Made by a program: the position numbers and the translations under genes
The notes under the pieces: model-generated
Told to the model about the DNA's origin: nothing
The model's database searches: none
The model's input: only the letters and a program-made list of their open reading frames with translations
Assembly (NCBI GenBank): GCA_029961685.1
Contig: JARWKL010000015.1
Coordinates: 17,172,801-17,236,800 of the forward strand
Source: Aristolochia californica
Lineage: Eukaryota > Streptophyta > Magnoliopsida > Piperales > Aristolochiaceae
Length of the DNA stretch: 64,000 bases
Reading direction: 5' to 3'
In this document: positions 26,347-40,887 of the stretch, piece after piece
Layout of the letters: every line of letters begins with the position of its first letter
How positions within the stretch are numbered: position 1 is the first letter of the stretch

Positions 26347-29030
26347 GGGGGGGCAGGCATTTTTTACTGAGTGTTGACTCCCAAACAGTAAGTCTATTCT
26401 AACAAAAATTATAGTCGTTACACATCATTAATCGATAAAAAAAATTACGATGATCTATGATTGTTAGGTCCACTTTTTTTAAAATAGGCAAAAAGTGGGT
26501 TGTTTGGCATTGGTAAATATCCCACCACACGTTAACTTGAAAATTAATTTTTTTCTACTCCTTGAAAATTTTGGATCATTAGGTCTTTTGCATCTTCAAC
26601 TTGTTTAAGCCATGCATATCCACCACATTTAAAACATGTTAGGGTCAATTAGAAATCTCTTGCTTATAAAATTCCGGCAAGCTATTAGGGGTTGTACTGC
26701 TGGAATTTCCCAAACTTGGATAACAAAACTTTGGTGTTCATTTTTATTGTGTGAAATAATTTTCTTTACTTAAATTTATTAAAGTTTTAAATATTTTTCA
26801 TACATAAATTCTAAAATTTTCATTTTTTTATCTATTTGCCTAATCTTTTTGTTTACAAGAAAAATGGGAGATTGAAAACTCAAGTTTGGATGTGAAAAAA
26901 ATTGAACATCCAAAACGGAAATGCACAAATTCTGATAGAGATAATTCAAAAATGTATTTTTGGTTTTTAAGGACTGTCAACTCTTTTAGTTTTTTATATA
27001 TTGGGTTTTGCTATCATCGGAAGAGGGGGGGGGGAAGCATTTTTAACTGAGTATTGACTCCAAAACCATAAGTCATTTATAACAAACGTTATAGCTATTA
27101 CACATCATTAATAGATCAAAACATTTACGATCATCTATGATTGTTAGGTCCACATTTGTAAAATAGGCAAAAAGTTGGTTGTTTGGCTCTGGTAAATATC
27201 CCACCGCACGTTAAGTTGAGAATTTAATTTTTTCTACTCCTTGAAAATTTTGGATCAAAAGGTCATTTGCATCTTCAACATGTTTCAGGGTTGCATATCC
27301 ACCACATATAAACAGGTTAGGATCAATTAGAAATCTCTTTCTTATAAAATTCCACCAAGCTATTAGGGGTTCTACAACTGGAATTTCCCAAACATGGATA
27401 ATAAAACTTTGGTGGTCATATTTAGTACATAAAATAATTTTCTTCACTTAGATTTATTATATTTTTCAATTTTTTGCATACATAAACTTTAAAATTTTCA
27501 TTTTGTTGTGATTTGTTTGCCTTATCTTTTTGTTTACGTGAAAAATGGGAGTGAAAACTCAAGTTTGGATTTGAAAATAAATTGAACATCAAAAATGGAA
27601 ATGCACAAATTCTGATAGATATAATTCCAAAAAGTAACTGTGATTTTTAAGGATTGTAAACTCTTTTAGTTTTTTATATACTGGGTTCGCAATCATCGGA
27701 AGTGGGGGGGCGAGGCATTTTTTCTTGACTGTTGACTCCCAAACCATAAGTCATTTCTAACAAAGTTTATAGCTATTACACATCATTAATCGATCAAAAC
27801 ACTTACGATGATCTATGAATGTTATGTCCTCTTTTCGTAAAATAGGCAAAAAGTGGGTTGTTTGGCTTTGGTAAATATCCCACCGCACGTTAACTTGAGA
27901 ATTTAATTTTTTCTACTCCTTGAAATTTTTGGATCATTAGATCTTTTGAATCTTCAACATGTTTCTGGCATGCATATTCACCACATTTAAAACATGTTAG
28001 GATCAAATAGAAATCTCTTTCTTATAAAATTCCACCAAGCTATTAGGGGTTGTACTTGTGGAATTTCCCAAACATAGATAACAAAACTTTGTTGTTCAAT
28101 TTTAGTGCGTAAAATAATTTTCTTCACTTAAATTTATTATAGTTTTCAATTTTTTGCATACATAAACTCTAAGAGTTTCATTTTGTTGTGATCTACTTAC
28201 CTTATCTTTTTTGTTTACGAGAAAAATGGGAGCGTGAAAACTCAAATTGTGAGAGAGATATTTCCAAAAAGTATCTGTGATTTTTGAGGATTGTAAACTC
28301 TTTTAGTTTTTTATATATTGGGTTTTTCAATCATCAGAAGAGGGGTGGAGGAGGGCGAGGCATTTTTAACTGAGTGTTGACTCTCAAACCATAAGTCATT
28401 TCTAACAAAAATTATAGCCGTTACACATCATGAGTCGATCAAAACATATACGATGATGTATGATTGTAAAGTCCATTTTTTTAAAAAAAAAAAGGTAAAA
28501 AGTGGATTGTTTGGCTCTGATAAATATCCCACCGCACATTAACTTGAGAATTTATTTTTTTCTATCCTTGAAATTTTAGGATCATTAGGTCATTTGCATC
28601 ATCAACATGTTTTAGGCATGAATATCCACCACCTTTAAAACATGTTAGGATCAATTAGAAATCTCTTTCTTACAAAATTCCACAAAACTTTATGTGGTTG
28701 TACTAGTGGAATTTCCCAAACATGGATAACAAAACATTGGTGTTCATTTATAGTGCTTGAAACAATTTTCTTCACATACATTTATTATGGTTTTCAATTT
28801 TTTGCATACATAAACTCTAAAATTTTCCTTTTATTGTGATCTATTTGCCTTATCTTTTTGTCTACGAGAAAAAAGGGAGATTCCAAAAAGTATCTGTGAT
28901 TTTTAAGGATTGTAAACTCTTTTAGTTTTTTATACATTGGGTTTTGCAATCATCGGAAGAGGGGGGCGAGGCATTTTTAACTGAGTAGTGACTTCCAAAC
29001 CATAAGTCATTTCTAACAAAAATTATAGCC
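25685..29030 (-). repeat. Higher-order repeat III, copy 2 (5 monomers, ~3.35 kb)
   Basis: Repeats the five monomer types of copy 1 in order, with the same diagnostic deletions. An additional deletion near 28,880 makes GGGAGATTCCAAAAAG. A third lead-type monomer follows at 29,030-29,750. Confidence 0.8.
26310..26345 (-). repeat. Poly-G tract, 36 G
   Basis: HOR-III copy 2. It is followed by T and a further run of 7 G, so the tract looks compound. Confidence 0.95.
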
Positions 29031-29646
29031 GTTACACGTCATTAATTGATCAAAACATTTATGATGATCTATTATTGTTTGGTCCGATTTTTGTAAAATA
29101 GGCAAAAAGTGGGTTGTTTGGCTCCGGTAAATATCCCACCGCATGTTAACTTGAGAATTTAATTTTTTCTACTGCTTGAAATTTTTGGACCATAAGGTCA
29201 TTTGCATCTTCAACATGTTTCAGGCATGCATATCCACCACATTTAAAACATATTAGGATCAATTAGAAATATCTTTCTTATAAAATTTCACCAAGCTATT
29301 AGGGGTTGTACTAATGGAATTTCCCAAACATGGATAACAAAACTTTGGTGTTCATTTTTAGTGCATGAAATAATTTTCTTCACTTACATTTATTATACTT
29401 TTCAATTTTTTGCATAGATAAACTCTAAAATTTTTATTTTGTTGTGATCTATTTGCCATATCTTTTTGTTTACGTGAAAAATGGGAGAGAGAAAACTCAA
29501 ATATGGATTTGAAAAAAATGGAACATCTAAAATTGAAATGCGTAAATGGGAGAGATATAATTCCAAAAAGTATCTCTGATTATTAAGGATCGTAAACTCT
29601 TTTAGTGTTTTATATATTGGGTTTTTCAAACATTAGAAGAAGGGAC

Positions 29647-29675
29647 GGGGGGGGGGGGGGGGGGGGGGGGGGGGG
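29647..29675 (-). repeat. Poly-G tract, 29 G
   Basis: Monomer-fixed site in the third occurrence of the HOR-III lead monomer. Confidence 0.95.
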
Positions 29676-29679
29676 CGGC

Positions 29680-32600
29680 GGCAGGGAGCCTGGCATTTTT
29701 ACTGAGTTTTGAGTCCCAAATCGTATGTTATTTCTAATAAAAATTTTAGCCGTTACACATCTTTAATCGATAAAAACATTTATGTTGATCTATGATAGTT
29801 AGGTCCGCTTTTTGTAAAATAGGCAAAAAGTGGGTTTTTTGGCTCTAGTAAATATCCCACCGCACGTGAACTTGAGAATTAATTTTTTTCTACTCCTTGA
29901 AATTTTTGGTTCATTAGGTCATTTGCAGCTTCAACATGTTTCAGGCATGCATATCCACCACATTTAAAACATGTTAGGATCTATTAGAAATCTCTTTCTT
30001 ATAATATTCCAGCAAGCTATTAGGGGTTGTACTAGTGGAATTTCCCAAACATGGATAACAAACCTTTGGTAATCATTTTTAGTGCGTGAAATAATTTTCT
30101 TGACTTACATTCATTATCGTTTTCAGTTTTTTGCATACTTAAACTCTAAAATTTTCATTTTGTTGTGATCTATTTTCCTTTTCTTTTTGCTTACGAGAAA
30201 AATGAGAGTTTGAAAACTCAAGTTTGGATTTGAAAAACATTGAACATCTAAAATGGAAATTTACAAATGCTGAGAGAAATAAATCCAAAAAGTATCTTAG
30301 ATTTTTAACGATTTTAAACTCTTTTAGTTCTTTATATATTGGGTTTTTCAATCATAAGAAGAGGGGGGCGAGGCATTTTTAACTGAGTGTTGACTCCAAA
30401 ACAATAAGTCTTTTCTAACAAACATGATAGTCATTACACATCATTAATTGATCAAAACATTTACAATGATCAATGATTGTGAGGACCGCTTTTTGTAAAA
30501 TAGGCAAAAAGTGGGTTGTTTGGCTATGGTAAATATCCCACCGCACGTTAACTTGAGAATTTAATTTTTTCTACCCCTTGAAAATTTTGGATCATTAGGT
30601 CATTTGCATCTTCAACATGTTTAAGGCATGCATACCCACCATATTTAAAACATGTTAGGATCAATCGGAAATCTCTTTCTTATAAAGTTCCACCAAGTCA
30701 TTAGGGGTTGTACTAGTGGAATTTCCCAAACATGGATAACAAAACTTTGGTGTTCATTTTAAGTGCGTGAAATAATTTTCTTCACTTAACTTTATTATAA
30801 TATTAAATTTTTTGCATACATAAACTCTAAAATTTTCATTTTGTTGTGATCTATTTGCCTTATCTTTTTGTTTACAAGAAAAATGAGAGAGTGAAAACTC
30901 CAGTTTGGATTTTAAAAAAATTGAACATCCAAAATGGAAAAGCACAAAGGCTAAGAGAGATAATTCTAAAAACTATCTGTGATTTTTAAGGATTGTAAAA
31001 TCTTTTAGTTTTTTATATATTGGGTTTTGCAATCATTAGAAGAGGCGGGCGAGACATTTTTAATTGAGTGTTGAGTCCCAAACCATAAGTTGATTCTAAA
31101 AAAAATTATAGCCATTACACATCATTAATCAATCAAAACATTTACGATTATCTATGATTGTTGGGACCGCTTTTTGTGAAATAGGCAAAAAGTGGGTTGT
31201 TTGGCTCTGGTAATTATCCCACCGCACGTGAACTTTAGAATTTAATTTGTTCTACTCAAAATTTTTGGATCATTAGGTCATTTGGATCATCAACATGTTT
31301 AAGGCATGCATATCCACCACATTTAAAACATGTTAGGATCAATCAGAAATCTCTTTATTATAAAGTTCCACCATGTCATTAGGGGTTGTACTAGTAGAAT
31401 TTCCCTAACATGGATAACAAAACTTTGGTGTTCATTTTTAGTGCGTGAAATAATTTTCTTCACTTTAATTTATTATAGTTTTAAACTTTTTGCATATATA
31501 AACTCTAAAATTTTCATTTTGTTGTGATCTATTTGCCTTATTTTTTTTACGAGAAAAATAGGAGAGTGAAAACTCAAGTTTGGATTTGAAAAAAATTGAA
31601 CATCCAAAATGGAAATGCACAAATTCTAAGAGAGATAATTCAAAAATGTATCTGTGATTTTTAAGGACTGTAAACCCTTTTGTTTTTTATATATTAGGTT
31701 TTGCAATCATCGGATGAGGGAGGGGGGGGGGGGGGGGGGGGGGGGAGGCATTTTTTAGAAACATTATAGCCGTAACACATTATTAATCAATCAAAACATT
31801 TACGATGATCTATGATTGTTAGGTCTGCTTTTTGTAAAATAGGAAAAAAGTGGGTTGATTGGCTTCTGTAAATATCCCACCGCACGTTAACATGGGAATT
31901 TAATTTTTTCTAGTCCTTGAAATTTTTGGATCATTAGGTCATTTGCATCTTCAACAAGTTTCAGGCGTAAATATCCACCACATTTAAAACATGTTAGGAT
32001 CAATGAGAAATCTCTTTCTTATATAATTCCACCATGTTATTAGGGGTTGAACTAGTGGAATTTCCCAAACATGGATAACAAAACTTTGGTGTTCATTTTT
32101 TGTGCGTGAAATAATATTCTTCACTTACATTGATTATAGTTTTCAATTTCTTGCATACATAAATTCTAAAACTTTCATTTTGCTGTGATAAATTTGCCTT
32201 ATCTTTTTGTTTTCGGGAAAAATGGGAGAGTGAAAACTCAAGTTTGGATTTGAAAAAAAATTTAACATCCAAAATGGAAATCCATAAATGCTGAAAGAGA
32301 TAATTCCAAAAAGAATCTGGTATTTTTAAGGATTGTGAACTCTTTTATTTTTTATATATTGGGTTTTACAATCATAGGAAGAGAGGGGGGGGAGACATTT
32401 TTAGCGGAGTGTTGACTCCCAAACCATAAGTCATTTCTAAAAATAATTATAGCCGTTGCACATCATTAATCAATAAAATCATTTATGATGATCTATGATT
32501 GTCAAGTCCACTTTTTGTAAAATAGGCAAAAAGTTGGTTGTTTGGTAAATATCCCACCGCACGTTAACTTGAGAATTTAATTTTTTCTACTCCTTGAAAT

Positions 32601-33060
32601 TTTTGGATCATTAGGTAATTTGCATCTTCAACATGTTTCAGGCAAGCATTTCCACCACATTTAAAACATGTTAGGATAAATTATAAATCTCTTTCTTATA
32701 AAATTCAACCAAGCTATTAGAGGTTGTACTAGTGGAATTTCCCAAACACAGATAACAAAAATTTGGTGTTCATTTTTAGTGCGTGAAATAATTTTCTTCA
32801 CTAACATTTATTATATTTTTCAGTTTTTTGCATACATAAATTTTAAAATTTTAATTTGGTTGTGATCTATTTGCCTTATCTTTTTGTTTACGACAAAAAC
32901 GGGAAAGTGAAAACTCAAGTTTGGTTATGAAAAAAAATTGAACATCCAAAATGGAAATGATCAAATGCTAAGAGAGATAATTCCAAAAAGAATCTGTGAT
33001 TTTTAAGGATTATAAACTCTTTTAGTTTTTATATATTGGGTTTCGCATATATCGATTAGC
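29680..33060 (-). repeat. Block II monomers, partly an inverted copy of block I
   Basis: About 29,720-31,760 matches block I about 8,450-10,480 in reverse orientation, by shared monomer-specific variants such as the ACATCTAAAATGG and AAATCTTTTAG types and the AAACCCTTTTGTTTTTTATAT variant (8,550 and 31,670). Paired coordinates sum to about 40,250. Near 33,050 a deletion joins GGGTTTCGCATATATCGATT to AGCTGTTACAC. Confidence 0.65.
31722..31745 (-). repeat. Poly-G tract, 24 G
   Basis: Monomer-fixed site. The inverted paralogue in block I (8,509-8,514) has 6 C. The monomer joins directly from the tract to TTTTTTAGAAACATTATAG, losing the usual ACTGAGTGTTGACTCCC segment. Confidence 0.95.
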
Positions 33061-36000
33061 TGTTACACATTATTAATCGTTCAAAACATTTACGATGAAC
33101 AATGATTGTTAGGTCCGCTTTGTGTAAAATACGCAAAAAGTGGGTTGTTTGACTCTGGTAAATATACCACCTCACGTAAACTAGAGAATTTCATTTCTTC
33201 TATCCTTAAAAGTTTTGGATCATTAGGTCATTTGCATCATCAACATGTTTAATGCATGAATATCCACCACATTTAAAACATGTTAGGATCAATTAGAATT
33301 CACATTCTTACAAATTTCCACCAAGCTATTAGGGGTTGTACTAGTGGAATTTCCCAAACATGGATAACAAAATTTTGGGGTTCAATTTTAGCATGTGAAA
33401 TAATTTTCTTCACTTCCATTGATTATAGTTTTCAATTTTTTGCATATATAAACTCAAAAATTTTCCTTTTATTTTAGATCTATTTGCCTTATCTTTTTGT
33501 TTATGAGAAAAATGGGAGAGTGAAAACTCACGTTTGGATTTTAAAAAAAATGAACATCCAAAATCGAAATGCACAAATGCTGAGTGAGATAATTCCAAAA
33601 ATTATCTGTGATTTTTAAGGATTGTAAACTCTTTTAGTTTTTTATATATTGGTTTTGCAATCAGCGGAAAAGGGGGGGAGGCATTTTTAACTGTGTGTTG
33701 ACTCCCAAACCATTAGTCTGTTCTAACTAAAATTATAGCCGTTATCATCATTAATTGTTCAAAAAATTTACGATGATCTATGATTGTTTGGTCCATATTT
33801 TGTAAAATAGGCAAAAAGTGGGTTGTTTGGCTCTGGTAAATATCTCACCGCACGTTAACTTGACAATTTAATTTTTTCTACTCCTTGAAATTTTTGGAGC
33901 ATAAGGTCATTTGCCTCTTCAACATGTTTCGGGCATGCATATCCACCACATTTAAAACATGTTATGATCAATTTGATATCTCTTTCTTATAAAATTCCAC
34001 CAAGCAATTAGGGTTGTACTAGTGGAATTTTCCAAACACGGATAAAAAAAGGGAGTGTGAAAACTCTAAGTTTGGATTTGAAAAAAAATTGAACATCCAA
34101 AATTGAAATGCACAAATGCAGATGGAGATAAATGAAAAAAGTATCTGTGATTTTAAAGGATCGTAAACTCTTTTAGTTTTTTATATATTGGGTTTTGCAA
34201 TCACCGGAAGAGGGAGGACGAGGCAGTTTTAACGGAGTGTTGACTCCCAAACCATAAGTCATTTCTAACAAAAATTATAACCGTTACACATCATTAATCG
34301 GTCAAAAAATTTACGATGATCTATGATTGTAAGATCCGCATTTTGTAAAATAGGCAAAAAGTGGGTTGTTTTCCTCTGGTAAATATCCTACCGCAGGTTA
34401 ACTTGAGAATTCAATTTTTTCTAATCCTTGAAATTTTTGGATCATTAGGTCATTTGCATCTTCAACATGTTTCAGACATGCATATCCACCACATTTAAAA
34501 CATGTCAGGATCAATAATAAATCTCTTTTTGATAATATTCCACCAAGCTATTAGGGGTTGTACTAGTGAAATATCCCAAACACGGATAACAAAACTTTGG
34601 TGTTCATTTTTAGTGCGTGAAATAATTTTCTTCAGTTACATTTATTATAGTTTTCAATTTTTTGCATACATAAACTCTAAAATTTTAATTTGGGTGTGAT
34701 CTATTTGCCTTATCTTTTTGTTTATGAGAAAAATGGGAGAGTGAAAACTCAAGTTTGGTTTTGAAAAAAAATTGAACATCCAAAATGGAAATGCACAAAT
34801 TCTGAGAGAGTTAATTCCAAAAAGAATCTGTGATTTTTTAGGATTGTAAATTCTTTTAGTTTTTTATATATAGGATTGCGTATTTATTAGAAGTGGGGGC
34901 GAGGCATTTTTCACAGAGTGTTGACTCCCAAACAATAAGTCATTTCTGAAAAAAATTATAGCCGTTACACATCATTAATCGATCAAAACATTTATGATGA
35001 TCTAAGATTGTTAGGTCCGCTTTTTGTAAAATAGACTAACAGTGGGTTGTTTGGCTTTGGTAAATATCCCACCGTTCACATGAGAATTTAATTTTTTCTT
35101 GTCCTTGAAATTTTTGGATCATTAGGCCATTTGCATCTTCAACATGTTTCAGGCATGTATATCCACAACATTTAAAATATTTTAGGATCAATTAAAAATC
35201 TCTTTCTTATAAAATTCCTACAAGCTATTAGGGGTTGTACTAGTGGAATTTCCCAAACATGGATAACAAAACTTTGGGGTTCGTTTTTAGTGCGTGAAAT
35301 AATTTTCTTCACTTAAATTTATTATAGTTTTCAATTTTTTGCAGACATAAACTCTAAAATTTTTATTTTGTTGTGATCTATTTGCCTTATCTTTTTGTTT
35401 ACGACAAAAATCCAAGAGTAAAAACTCAAGTTTGGTTTTGAAAAAAATATAACATCCAAAATGGAAATGCACAAATGCTGAGAGTGATAATTCCAAAAAG
35501 TATCTATGATTTTTAAGGATTGTATACACTTTTAGTTTTTAATATATTGGGCTTTGCAATAATCAGAAGAGTGAGGCATTTTTACCTGAGTGTTGACTCC
35601 CAAATCATAAGTCATTTCTAACAAAAATTATAGCCTTTACTCATTACTAATCATTCAAAACATTTAGGATGAACTATGATTGTTAGGTCCCCTTTTTGTA
35701 AAATAGGCAAAAAAGTGGGTTGTTTGGCTCTGGTAAATATCCCACCTCACGTTAACTTGAGAATTTAATTTTTTCTACTCCTTGAAATTTTTGGATCATT
35801 AGGTCTTTTGAATCTTCAACATGTTTCAGGCATGCATATCCAACACATTTAAAACATGTTAGGATCAATTAGAAATCTCTTTCTTATAAAATTCCACCAA
35901 GCTATTAGGGGTTATACTAGTTGAATTTCCAAAACATGGATAACAAAACTTTGGTGTTCATTTTTAGTGCGTGAAATAATTTTCTTCACTTAAATTTATT

Positions 36001-38063
36001 ATAGTTTTGAATTTTTTGCATACTTAAACTCTAAAATTTTCATTTTGTTGTGATCTATTTACCTTATCTTTTTGTTTACGAGAAAAATGGGAGAGTGAAA
36101 ACTCAAGTTTGGATTTGAAAAAAAATTGAACATCCAAAATCGAAATACACAACTGCTGAGTGAGATAATTCCAAAAAGTATCTGTGATTTTTAAGGATTG
36201 TCAACTCTTTTAGTTTTTTTTAATATTGGTTTTGCGATCATCGGAAGAGGGGGGCGAGGCTTTTTTAACTGTGTGTTGACTCCCAAACCATAAGTCATTT
36301 CTAACAAAAATTATAGCCATTAGACATCATTAATTGCTCATAACATTTATGATGATCTGTGATTGTTAGGTCCGCTTTTTGTAAAATAGGAAAAAGTGGG
36401 TTGTTTGGCTATGGTAAATATCCCACCACACGTTAACTTGATAATTTAATTTTTTCTACTCGAAATTTTTGGAGCATAAGGTCATTTACATCTTCAACTT
36501 GTTTGAGGCATGTATATCCACCACATTTAAAACTTGTTAGGATCAATTGGAAATCTCTTTCTTATAAAATTCCACCAAGCAATTAGGGGTTGTACTAGTG
36601 GAATTTTCCAAACATGGATACCAAAACTTTGGTGTTCAGTTTTAGTGCGTGAAATAATTTTCATCACTTACAATTATTATAGTTTTCAATTTTTTGCATA
36701 CATAAATTCTAAAATTTTGATCTATTTATCTTATCTTTTTGTTTACGAGAAAAATGGGAGAGTGAAAACTCAAGTTTGGATTTGAAAAAAAATTGAACAA
36801 CCAAAATGGAAATGCACAAATGCTAAGTGAGATAATTCCAAAAAGTAACTGTGATTTTTAAGGATTGTAAACTCTTTTAGTTTTTTATATATTGGGTTTT
36901 GAAATCATCGGAAGAGGGGGGCAAGGAATTTTTAACTGAGTGTTGACTCCCAAACCATTGGTCATTTCTAGTAACAATTATAGCCATTACACATCATTAA
37001 TCGATCGAAACATTTTCGTTGATCTTTGATTATTAGGTCTGCTTTTTGTATAATAGGCAAAAAGTGGGTTGTTTGGCCATGGTAAATATCCCACCGCACG
37101 TTAACTTGAGAATTTTTAGTGCTTGAAATAATTTTCTTCACTAAAATTTATTATAGTTTTCAATTTTCTGCATTAATAAATTCTAAAATTTTCACTTTTT
37201 TATGACCTCTTTGCCTTATCTTTTTGTTTACGAAAAATGGGAGAGTGATAACTCAAGTTTGGATTTCAAAAAAATTTAACATCCAAAAAAGAAATGCACA
37301 AGTGCTGAGAGAGATAATTCCAAAAAGTATCTGAGTTTTTAGGGATAGTAAACTCTTTCAGTTTTTTATATATTGGGTTTTGCAATCATCTGAAGAGGGG
37401 GGGGTGAGGCATTTTTAACTTAGTGTTGACTCCCAAACCATAAGTCATTTCTAACAAAAATTATAGCCGTTACACATCATTAATCGATCAAAACATTTAT
37501 GATGATCTATGATTATAAGGTCTACTTTTTGTAAAATAGGCAAAACGTGGGTTGTTTGGCTCTTGTAAATATCCCACCGCACGTTAAATTGAGAATTTAA
37601 TTTTTCTACTCCTTGAATTTTTTGGATCATTAGGTCATTTGCATCTTCAACATGTTTTAGGCATGCATATCCACCACATTTAAAACATGTTAGGATAAAT
37701 TAGAAATCTCTTTCTTATAAAATTCCACCAAGATGTTAGGGGTTGTACTAGTGGAATTTCCCAAACATGGATAATAAAACTTTGGTGTTCATTTTTAGTG
37801 AGTGAAATAATTTTCTTCATTTACATTTATTATTGTTTTCAATTTTTTGCATACATACACTCTAAAACTCTCATTTTGTTGAGATCTATTTACCTTATCT
37901 TTTGCTTTATGAGAAAAATGGGAGTGTGATATGAAAAAAAATTGAACATCCAAAATGGAAATGCACAATTGCTGATAGAAATAATTCCAAAAAGTATATG
38001 TGATTTTTAAGGATCGTAAACTCTTTAATGTTTTTATATATTGGGTTTTGCAATCATCGGAAG

Positions 38064-38065
<2 letters not shown>

Positions 38066-38106
<41 letters not shown>
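38066..38106 (-). repeat. Poly-G tract, 41 G
   Basis: Monomer-fixed site; the longest uninterrupted G run in block II. Confidence 0.95.
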
Positions 38107-38107
<1 letters not shown>

Positions 38108-39043
38108 GTGAGGCATTTTTAACTGAGTGTTGACTCCCAAACCATAAGTCATTTCTAACAAAAATTATAGCAGTTACACATCATTAATCGATCAAAATAT
38201 TTATGATTATCTTTGAATGTTATGTCCTCTTTTCGTAAAATAGGCAAAAATGGGTTGTTTGACTCTCGTATCCCACTGCACGTTAACTTGAGAATTTAAT
38301 TTTTTCTACTCCTTGAAATTTTTGGATCAGTAGGTCTTTTAAATCTTCAACATGTTTCAGGCATGCATATCGACCACATTTAAAACATGTTAGGATGAAT
38401 TAGAAATCTCTTTCTTATAAAATTCCACCAAGCTATTAGGGGTTGTACTTGTGGAATTTCCCAAACATGGATTACAAAACTTTGATTGTCATTTTTAGTG
38501 CGTGAAATAATTTTCTTCATTTACATTTATTATAGTTTTAAATTTTTTGCAAACAGAAAATCTAAAATTTTCATTTTGTTGTGATCTATTTACCGTATCT
38601 TTTTGTTTGTGAGAAAAATGGGAGAATGAAAACTTAAGTTTGGATTTGAAAAAAAATTGGACTTCCAAAATGGACATGCACAAATGCTGAGAGAGTTAAT
38701 TCCAAAATTAATCTATGATTTTAAATGATTGTAAACTCTTTTAATTTTTTATATATTGGGATTCGCAATCATCAGAAGAGGGGGGTGAGGCATTTTTAAT
38801 TGAGTCATGACTCCCAGACCATAAGTTATTTCTAACAAAAATTATAGCCGTTACATATCATTAATCGATGAAAACATTTACGATGATCTATGATTGTTAG
38901 GTTGGCATTTTGTAAGATAGGCGAAAATTGTGGTGTTTGGCTCTGGTAAATATCCCACCGAACGTTAACTTGACAATTTAATTTCTTCAACTCTTTGAAA
39001 TTTTTGGATCATTAGGTCATTTGCATTTTCATCATGTTTCAGG

Positions 39044-39321
39044 CATGCACTCCACCAAATTTAAAACATGATAGGATTCAATTAGAAATCTCTTTTGTTA
39101 TCAAATTCCACCAAGCTATTAGGGGTTGTACTTGTGGAATTTCCCAAACATGGATAACAAAACCTTGGTTTTCATTTTTAGTCATGCACTCCACCAAATT
39201 TAAAACATGTTAGGATTCAATTAGAAATCTCTTTTGTTATCAAATTCCACCATGCTATTAGGGGTTGTACTAGTGGAATTTCCCAAACAAGGATAACAAA
39301 ACTTTGGTTTTCATTTTTAGT
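39044..39321 (-). repeat. 139-bp local tandem duplication inside a monomer
   Basis: The segment starting CATGCACTCCACCAAATTT at 39,044 starts again at 39,183 after exactly 139 bp, with only a few base differences. It looks like a recent local event. A related but single version lies near 41,831. Confidence 0.85.
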
Positions 39322-39597
39322 GCGTGAAATAATTTTCTTCACTTACATTTATTATACTTTTCAATTTTTTGCATACATAAACTCTAAAATTTTCATTTTT
39401 TTTGTAATCTATTTGCCTTATCTTTTTGTTTACGTGAAAAATGGGAGAGAGAAAACTCAAGTTTGGATTTGAAAAAAATGGAACATCCAAAATAGAAATG
39501 TGTAAATCGTGAGAGATATAATTCCAAAAAGTGTCTGTGATTATTAAGGATTGTAAACTCTTTTAGTTTTTTATATATTGTGTTTTGCAAACATCAG

Positions 39598-39601
<4 letters not shown>

Positions 39602-39627
<26 letters not shown>
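39602..39627 (-). repeat. Poly-G tract, 26 G
   Basis: Monomer-fixed site in another HOR-III lead-type monomer. Confidence 0.95.
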
Positions 39628-39629
<2 letters not shown>

Positions 39630-40144
39630 CAATGGCGGGTGAGGGATTTTTTAATGAGTTGACTCTGAAACCGTAAGTCAGTTCTGACAAAAATTATAGC
39701 CGTTACACATCATTAATCGATAAAAACATTTACGATGATCTATGATTGTTAGGTCCGCTTTTTGTAAGATAGGAAAAAAGTGGGTTGTTTGGCACTGTTA
39801 AATATCCCACTGCACGTTAACTTGAGAATTAATTTTTTTTCTACACCTTGAAATTTTTGGATCATTAGGTCATTTGCATATTCAACATGTTTAAGCCATA
39901 CATATACACCTCATTTAAAACATGTTAGGATCAATTAAAAATCTCTTTCTTCACTTATTTTTATTATACTTTTCAATTTTTTGCATACATAAACTCTAAA
40001 ATTTTAATTTTGTTTTTGTTTACGAGAAAAATGGTAGAGTGAAAACTCAAATGCTGAGAGAGATAATTCAAAAAAAATATTTGTGATTTTAAGGATTGCA
40101 AACTCTTTTAGTCTTTTATATATTGGGTTTTGCAATCATCAAAA

Positions 40145-40178
<34 letters not shown>
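40145..40178 (-). repeat. Poly-G tract, 34 G
   Basis: Monomer-fixed site, followed by TT and 7 more G. Confidence 0.95.
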
Positions 40179-40180
<2 letters not shown>

Positions 40181-40856
40181 GGGGGGGAGGCATTTTAACT
40201 AAGTGTTGAATCCCAAACCATAAGTCCTTTCTAACAAAAAGTATAGCCATTATGAATCATTAATCGATCAAAACATATACGATGATCTATGATTGTAGGG
40301 TCCGCATTTTTTGAAAATAGGCAAAAAGTTGGTTGTTTGTCTCTGATAAATATCCCTCCACACTTTAACCTGAGAATTTAATTTTTTCTATCCTTGAAAT
40401 TTTAGGATCATTTGGTCATTTGCATTATCAACATGCTTTACGCATGAATATCCACCACCTTTAAAAAATGTTAGGATCATTTAGAAATGTCTTTCTTACA
40501 AAATTCCACAAGCTATAAGGGGTTGTACTAGTGGAATTTCCCAAACATGGATAACAAAACTTTGGTGTTCATTTATAGTGCTTGAAATAATTTTCTTCAC
40601 ATTCATTTAATATAGTTTTCAATTTTTTGCATACATAAACTCTAATATTTTCCTTTTATTGTTATTTTTTTGCCTTATCTTTTTGTCTACGAGAAAAAAG
40701 GGAGAGTGAAAACTCAAGTTTGGATTTGAAAAAAAATGAACATCCAAAATGGAAATGCACAAATGCTGAGAGAGATAATTCCAAAAAGTATCTTTGATTT
40801 TTAAGGATTGTAAACTCTTTAAGTTTTTTTATATATTGGGTTTGCAATCATTGGAA

Positions 40857-40858
<2 letters not shown>

Positions 40859-40887
<29 letters not shown>
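40859..40887 (-). repeat. Poly-G tract, 29 G
   Basis: Monomer-fixed site, the second of two successive monomers that both carry long tracts. Confidence 0.95.
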
